Shown here: positions 58,467-64,000 of the stretch, in pieces | Layout of the letters: each line of letters starts with the position of its first letter | Position numbering within the stretch: the first letter of the stretch is position 1 | Source of the DNA: Primulina eburnea | Taxonomy: Eukaryota > Streptophyta > Magnoliopsida > Lamiales > Gesneriaceae | Direction of reading: 5' to 3' | Assembly (NCBI RefSeq): GCF_022965805.1 | Contig: NC_133102.1 | Location: forward strand, 8,006,885 to 8,070,884 | Length of the DNA: 64,000 bases | Made by a program: the position numbers and the translations under genes | The notes under the pieces: model-generated | Database searches by the model: none | The model's input: only the letters and a program-made list of their open reading frames with translations | What the model was told of the DNA's origin: nothing

Positions 58467-59520
58467 AATTTAGTAATTGGTAGTTCATTGAAAAGTGAAA
58501 AATGTGAATATAAAATATGAATAATCGAATGAATCCCTCAGACCTCGATGCCCTACATTAGTACTGTTTCAAACAAGTAAAATTGGTGCTCTGCTTCATA
58601 TTATATAAGGAGAAACTTCACAATGATGGAAGAGAGACAATTTTGGGTGATGACGAGGACGACGATGAGGAGAGCTTCATGTAGCCTAACCGTGACGATG
58701 TGGATTTCTAATTTCTATTGATACAAGGGATCTTATACATGGACAATGCCCTTTACGTGACTTGGCGTTGCGCTTGCGGACCAATAACATGGTAGATTAT
58801 AATTTTTAACACCTAGATGATGATCGTCGGGGGCAACAACATGAGTTGCATATCGTTAGCTCCTTAAGAAGTGCGTTGTATGCATGGTTTGCTGAAACTT
58901 CCGATCGTTTCGGAACAGGAACGAGACCCACGTTGACGAAGTTTCGGGGTGTGAACGCTGATACTTTGGGAGGGTGTTATGTAGATATAAAACGTCGTGT
59001 TATCAGTTCAACGACATGGATCGGCGAAACGGCACGGAACAGAACGGTAAAAACAAAAAAATGGAATACAAGAGCAAAGTATTCTGGAATTCTTTTGGGC
59101 ATCGAGAATTTGGAGACCGTCATCGTCGTGATGAAGCATTATTAAATCCTCCACATTCATTACACCACACGACTCGTTTCAATCTCCGATTCAATCAATA
59201 TCAAGTTGGACAATTCAACAATGATTTATATCCACGACCATATGGTGAAGATCGATTTTCTCAGTTGAATATCGAGGGAGAGTATAGTGATGATTTAGTT
59301 CATGTACGTCACTCTTCTTGTATTAGTCTCGATGGTATATCATTTGCAGGTATTTTTCTATATTAATATAGTCATATAGTTATATGTTAATACATTATTT
59401 TTCAATCAATTTATATTTCAGTTATTATTATCATTTTATTCTCATTTATCTCATATACATAATTTAATATGGTTAAGAATAATTTGACTAGGAACATTGG
59501 AAAGCACATCAATTGATCTA
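58467..59520 (+). other. Unrecognised coding-like sequence, copy 2
   Basis: Better preserved than copy 1: about 100 codons are open at 58846-59145 (SSLRSALYAWFAETSDRFG, TRPTLTKFRGVNAD, YVDIKRRV), and another frame at 59160-59350 carries FNQYQ..QFN.DLYPRPYGEDRFSQLN and VRHSSC.SLDG, ending at a GTATTT donor-like site. Family not recognised. Confidence 0.4.
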
Positions 59521-60616
59521 AGATGGTGAATCTCGAGTCTACTTTCCGCTCCATTCATTAAGGAAAGAAGAGCTACAATGAGATTTAGCTATTTATATTA
59601 GGAAAATTTCATTAGAATGTGTAATAATAAAATAATTAAATTGGTTGTAAAATATTGATTTTGGTTGATATATTTTAATTGGTCTTAAATAATATGTAAC
59701 TCTAAATTAAATTTTGAAGAAATTTGATTCCAATTGGGTTAACATATGTACCTCCAATTGATTTTTTTTTTCAAAAGTTTAATTGATTTTAAACCAAAAC
59801 TTTATTAATAGTATATTTCAATTTTGAGAGTGTTGTGGACATTTCGATATATAACAAAAATATAATTTATGATTCAATAATGTATGAATAAAATTTAAAA
59901 ATATATTTAATATCTTGTTTTCATATTTTAATGATATTTATTTTGATTTACATATTTTAAATATTTTTCCAAAATTTTCAATTTATATTAATTTTTAAAA
60001 AATATATGCGCTGTGATTGTTCCGCGAAATGTCATTAGAAGTGGAACGGTGACCTCCGCGACAGTCTTCGCGACCTCGACTGCGAACCATGGTTGTATGT
60101 TATCGTAGAGGTTTTGAGAATTTCGTCCCCACACTTGTATGACTTATCGTTTTCTAATAAAAGCATGTCTATGCAAAGTTATTTTAAAAAAATGTGATCA
60201 ATGATATTTAACAGCCAACATTTCACACACAACGTCTCGAGATTTCTTATTCGTTATCTTTTCTCTGTCTCCAGGTGAAACACAAAGGTTTTCGTTCGTA
60301 TATAACTTATTCGACGCCTATTTTGATTTATCATTCGACCTCCATCTAAATCCATGAAATGAATATATTGGAATTTATGGTAGAAGATCTCCATTGTAAA
60401 ATGGTAAGATGTAATAGTTTGTCCCACACATTAAGTACTAGGATGGTATAACTTTTGTGGAGCGAAGCCGAATACTAACTTAATGCATGCGAACATATGT
60501 ATCTGATCTAGTAAAGATTCACTTGCAATGACATCCACCCAGTGGGACTGGACACAATAGGATGGTACAATACCCAATCTCAATGCATCGCTGATGTGGG
60601 GTGTCCGACTAAATGT
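59521..60616. other. Noncoding remainder of duplication copy 2
   Basis: AT-rich, no gene. Includes the empty site for the copia insertion (about 60207) and the point (60616) at which the CACTA element sits in copy 1. Confidence 0.6.
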
Positions 60617-61068
60617 GTACCGAGGATGTCCTGGAATGAGAAATGCCAACAACGAAATGAATGGTAGCAATAAATGCATTAAATATGGTCGATGCAAATT
60701 TGACAAATGAAACATTAAGACAAAAAGACTCATTTTTTACACGGACGACGAGCTCTATAAATAAAACTCCCTCATCTCATTCAGAATCATCTCATTCTCG
60801 AGTTCTTTTCTCATCTCAATAAATTTTTATTTTAGTGTGTTATTTTATAATATTTGTGAGGTGTTTTGTTCTCTTATATTAAGAGAGTGTGAGTTCACTT
60901 TGAAAATACAGTGAGTTCTTGTATATCATAAAATATTATAGTGAAATTCTTTTCATATTGCCTGTGATTTTTACTCTAATAATTTTTAGGTGCTTTTCAC
61001 GTAAACTCGGTATCTAACTTTATTATTTATTTTCATGTTTATATCTCAAGTTACCGCCCCTGGGACCA
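60617..61068 (+). repeat. Probable 5' LTR of an Ale-like copia remnant
   Basis: Contains a TATA box (60756-60763) in an LTR-like setting and is followed by a degenerate primer-binding site (TGGTAACTGAGCC at about 61070) and copia gag. The left edge is uncertain; it may start before 60617, inside the duplicated block. Confidence 0.5.
60756..60763 (+). promoter_or_regulatory. TATA box of the Ale-like copia LTR
   Basis: TATAAATA after GAGCTC, about 300 bp before the LTR end. Confidence 0.5.
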
Positions 61069-61223
61069 ATAAATGGTAACTGAGCCGTAGTTCAAAAATT
61101 TTAATAGATTCTGAGTATGCTTTATGGTTGCATCCTATACTGATCTTTCACATCAGAAATTTATTTTTAATATTTTTTATTAAGGCGAGATTATTTTTTC
61201 TAGTATACTAAATTGTTGTAGAC

Positions 61224-62147
61224 ATGATGACGGGCATGTATGAGATAACAAAGTTCAATGAGAACAATTTATGATGCGAAAAATAAAGATACAAGCAGTT
61301 TTAAGAAATAAGAATTGTTTGGCATCTATTGGAGATAGACCGAGGGATATGGCAGATGACGAAAAAGGGAATGAAATAAATGAAAAGAGAGTGGCACTAA
61401 ATGGCACTTCAAGAAAGAGTGTACGAGTATCAAGAAGGGTTCTCAAGGAATGTGACTAGTACTTCAGGCGGGGTAAAATATTATTCAACGAAGCAGCAAT
61501 AGTTCTAGAAGGTGGACACAAATTTTGGGACACATAGATTATGGATTCAGGAGCGACGTGACACATGATGTCTTGGGGAGAATGGTTCAATCAGTATGAA
61601 CCAGTCTCAGGATGATCTGTATTCATAGAAAATGATCATGCCTTGGAATAGCTAGGGTCGGCACTATTAAAATAAAAAAATTTTATGACATTGTTTGCAC
61701 TATACAGGAGGTATGATATGTGAAGGGGCTGCAAAGAATATTTTGTCCTTGAGGCAATGGGACGATATCGGGTGCAAAATCCGTATTGAGAACTTGATCA
61801 TGAAAATTGTGAAAGTTGCGCTAGTGGTTATGAAGGCGGAAAATGTTGCTGCAAATTTGTATATACTTTTGGGAGAAACACACAAACAGGCAGAACTAGC
61901 TATTGCATTTATTGGTTTCATGAGAAGAATTAACAGTGTTATGCTATAGAAAGCTCGGACACATGAACTAGGGTTGACACAAGAGATTTGATTCCTATAT
62001 CATGAGAGGACTTAGTTTGCAGGTTGAACAAATCTATGTACAGTCTCAAAAAGGCGTCAAGGTGTTAGTACAAGAGATTTGATTCATATATCATGAGTTT
62101 GGATACAACGTACTAAGTGCAGACCCTTGTACATATTCAAGATGCAT
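61224..62147 (+). pseudogene. Ale-like (Tnt1-related) copia gag-pol remnant
   Basis: Gag start MMTGMYEITKFNENN at 61224, a stop/frameshift, then KIKIQAVLRNKNCLASIGDRP, a signature of this copia lineage. A large deletion removes the rest of gag. Protease MDSGAT followed by TGA in place of Trp (about 61545-61560), EWFNQYEPVSG, then GGMICEGAAKNILSLRQWDDIGCKI and VVMKAENVAANLYILLGE (61715-61880). RT survives as a short piece (MYSLKKASRC.YKRFDSY, about 62035-62090). A nearby direct repeat of about 28 bp (61978, 62072) shows local rearrangement. Dead element, cut on the right by gypsy4. Confidence 0.82.
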
Positions 62148-62260
62148 TGTAGTAGCCCGAATCCTATTTATTTAAATAAACATGATTAAGTATCTTTAAT
62201 TAAGTAAATCATGTGTAATTTGGCTTTAGAGTTCGTGTGAGTAAGCCGAGGTGTAGCCAG

Positions 62261-62395
62261 AAAGGGAAGAGCAGCCCGGGAAGGGAAGAACGGCCCGGGA
62301 AGGGAAGAACAGCCCGGGAAGGAAAGATCAGCCCGGGAAGGGAAGATCAGCCCGGGAAGGGAAGATCAGCCCGGGAATAGTATTTGGTTGACACG
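62261..62395 (+). repeat. CCCGGGAAGGGAAGA tandem array in gypsy4 U3
   Basis: About six units of roughly 20 bp (CAGCCCGGGAAGGGAAGATC), upstream of the TATA box. The CCCGGG core is palindromic. Confidence 0.9.
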
Positions 62396-62534
62396 CCTGC
62401 CGGACAGGTGTCAAGTGCATGGTAATTGTTGGACACGTTCATGCATGTAAGGTGAGGTGTCTTTGTGCATGCTGCCTAGCGACAGATGTCCGGATGCATG
62501 GGATTTGGTTGACACGTTCATGCAGACTGAGGTC

Positions 62535-62542
62535 TATAAATA
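62535..62542 (+). promoter_or_regulatory. TATA box of gypsy4 LTR
   Basis: TATAAATA about 390 bp into the LTR, lying between the two tandem arrays. Confidence 0.7.
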
Positions 62543-62600
62543 GGTCATGGGATTTCTCATTGTGGAGGGGGTACTGTGTGTTTAAATGCAAGTTTTAGCT

Positions 62601-62780
62601 CTCTAGAGCAGCCCAAAAAGGGAAGAGCAGCCCGGGAAGGGAAGATCAGCCCGGGAAGGGAAGAGCAGCCAGGAAGGGAAGATCAGCCCGGGAAGGGAAG
62701 AGCAGCCAGAAAGGGAAGAGCAGCCCGAGAAGGGAAGATCAGCCCTGGAAGGGAAGAGCAGCCCGGGACAGAGCAGCCGG
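62601..62780 (+). repeat. Second CCCGGGAAGGGAAGA array, downstream of the gypsy4 TATA box
   Basis: About nine related units, some missing bases (CAGCCAGGAAGGGAAGATC, CAGCCCGAGAAGGGAAGATC). Being after the TATA box, it would be part of the transcript. Confidence 0.88.
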
Positions 62781-63688
62781 GCATAGCCGACGGTCCGAGA
62801 AAGTCAGTCAGGGAGCTCAATATTGTCAGGGCTGACGACGGACTAGACCCGATTGATAGGATTTCCTGTGGACTAGGATTGCTTTACTAGAGGTACGAAA
62901 GTACTATCCGAGATATCCTGGTCGAGTATACATTCTTATATGTGTTGCATGATTATTTGCTGCATTGATATATGTCATATGATGCATGATATTATGTCAC
63001 GCTTATTGCTGCATGTTACATTTCATCTTGAGCCGTATCTCTTTCGAGATAGCCTTTATTGTTGAGCTGTATCTCTTTCGAGATAAGCTATATCTTGTGG
63101 GGCCGCTCAGCCCTGTCTTGTGGACGCATGGACACCGAGAGTACACAGTGGCCGACGGGTCCGGAGGGCTTCGGTGATCCGGGACATTTTAGGTCCACGT
63201 CTGATCTTGTAGTGGAGGCAGTGACCCAGAGGAGTACCGCGCGGCACTATCCACTTGGCGCCTCTAGACTGAGCATATTGAGATCTTTTGTGACTCCCAT
63301 TTCTTGACTACCCTGGTATCATATCATAGCATGTGCATTTCATATAGGCTTGTATACTCATGCTTTTGTACTGGGCGTTCTTATCGCTCACGTCCTCGGT
63401 TTTGTTTATCTTGGACACCCCATTCCCACGGGGCAGGCCTCAGGTTGGATGGCTCAGGAGGAGGATGATGAGGACGTTGAGTAGCCGGTTGGTTTAGTTC
63501 TTCAGTACTGTTTGTTTCGATATGGTTGTACCGCATATTTTTATTCTGAGTTATTCTGGACTTCATTTGGGTTGTATATCTATCGTTTGTTGACCATTTC
63601 CGCAATTATCTATGATTGTTATTAATTTAGTTAATTGCATGCTTAACTCTTGATTAGTAGGTGATTCTGGAACGGGTCACTACATTTA

Positions 63689-63700
63689 TGGTATCAGAGC
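63689..63700 (+). other. gypsy4 primer-binding site
   Basis: TGGTATCAGAGC, four bases after the LTR, as in gypsy2. Confidence 0.93.
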
Positions 63701-63783
63701 ATGCATATGATTTTGGGATATAGATTCTGTTTTAGGATTTCCGTTGACCATTTTACCATTTTTCCCCATTCTATCTTGTAGCG

Positions 63784-64000
63784 ATGGCTGACCACCTTGG
63801 TGATGAGAGTAGTCAGGGGAGTGTAGGTCGTTGGGGTGACCAGGGCGATCGTAGGCGTCATCGTGAACATCGTCATCGTCGTGATGGCCCTAGGCGTTTT
63901 GAGATGCACCGTTTCATTCAGATGGGGCCTAAGCCTTTAGTCGGTGGCGAGACTCCCGATGTTGCTGAGGATTGGTTAGAGCGCATGGAGAGTTGTTTCC
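63784..64000 (+). CDS. gypsy4 Gag, N-terminal part (cut by window end)
   Basis: Starts [20 protein letters not shown]. The 72 visible codons are open and closely follow gypsy2 Gag: an Arg/His-rich patch ([17 protein letters not shown]), then [21 protein letters not shown]. The element may be intact; only the first part of the Gag core is in view. Confidence 0.92.
   Translation, partial: MADHLGDESSQGSVGRWGDQGDRRRHREHRHRRDGPRRFEMHRFIQMGPKPLVGGETPDVAEDWLERMESCF

Larger units (their letters stand above)
58341..60616 (+). repeat. Segmental duplication copy 2, third piece
   Basis: Matches 12063-13971 joined directly to 36445-36846, with no copia insertion: the target reads ATGATATTTAACAGCC at about 60202-60217. 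Confidence 0.93.
62148..63684 (+). repeat. gypsy4 5' LTR
   Basis: 1537 bp, starts TGTAGTAGCCCGAAT and ends GGGTCACTACA. The 3' half is homologous to gypsy2 (twin hairpins at 63036-63051 and 63070-63085). The 5' half has its own CAGCCCGGGAAGGGAAGA arrays instead of the TTCGGA array. Confidence 0.93.
62148..64000 (+). mobile_element. Ty3/gypsy element gypsy4 (Tekay-type), 5' end only
   Basis: 5' LTR 62148-63684, primer-binding site 63689-63700 and the start of gag; the rest lies outside the window. LTR ends and leader match gypsy2 closely, so it is a relative in opposite orientation. Inserted into the Ale-like copia after TGCAT; the other target duplication is beyond the window. Confidence 0.9.

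Noticed and set aside
62576..62890. 104-codon frame with repeated GREEQPG-type units
   Set aside because: It is the translation of the tandem CCCGGGAAGGGAAGA array in the gypsy4 LTR, not a real repeat protein.

Overview
This is a repeat-dominated window of plant nuclear DNA. Almost every coding stretch belongs to a transposable element, and all primer-binding sites match the 3' end of plant initiator-methionine tRNA. AT-rich spacers, several LTR retrotransposon lineages, a CACTA transposon and MITEs are present. A short MITE at 11363 and a post-pol retroelement protein at 15097-17833 remind me of sequences common in Lamiales (possibly Gesneriaceae). That is recollection, not a search result.

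Layout. 1-~3950: decayed Ty1/copia pol and its 3' LTR (+). 6399-7312: a TRIM (miniature LTR element) with a perfect 5-bp target duplication. 8010-8517: a small element with a 9-bp target duplication. ~9354-10424: a solo copia LTR. 10745-10932: a MITE. 11170-13971 plus 36440-36846: copy 1 of a segmental duplication carrying a broken aldehyde (glyoxal) oxidase GLOX fragment. 13972-36439: a Sirevirus-like copia element (minus strand, TSD GTATT) inserted in copy 1. It carries a decayed gag-pol, a long extra ORF after pol and two paralogous antisense ORFs, each with its own TATA box. 22652-33247: a Tekay-type Ty3/gypsy element (gypsy1, minus) nested inside that copia. 36847-~46216: a CACTA transposon with TNP2-like and TNPA-like genes (minus). 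46217-60616: copy 2 of the duplication, interrupted by a MITE. That MITE is itself split by a very young Tekay element (gypsy2, 46329-53900, intact 1473-codon gag-pol). Copy 2 is also interrupted by a large gypsy LTR fragment (gypsy3). 60617-62147: a decayed Ale-like copia. 62148-64000: the 5' LTR and gag start of a relative of gypsy2 on the + strand (gypsy4), cut by the window end.

The most interesting observation is in gypsy1. Gag and pol are separated by a 180-bp AT-rich stretch with GT...AG ends whose removal joins the two reading frames exactly. This suggests a retained intron that could set the Gag:Gag-Pol ratio. Other points of interest are the antisense ORF pair inside the copia, hairpin/palindrome arrays in the LTRs of gypsy1, 2 and 4, and the segmental duplication, which supplies ready-made empty or alternative sites for several insertions and so dates them relative to each other. 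No intact host gene is evident.
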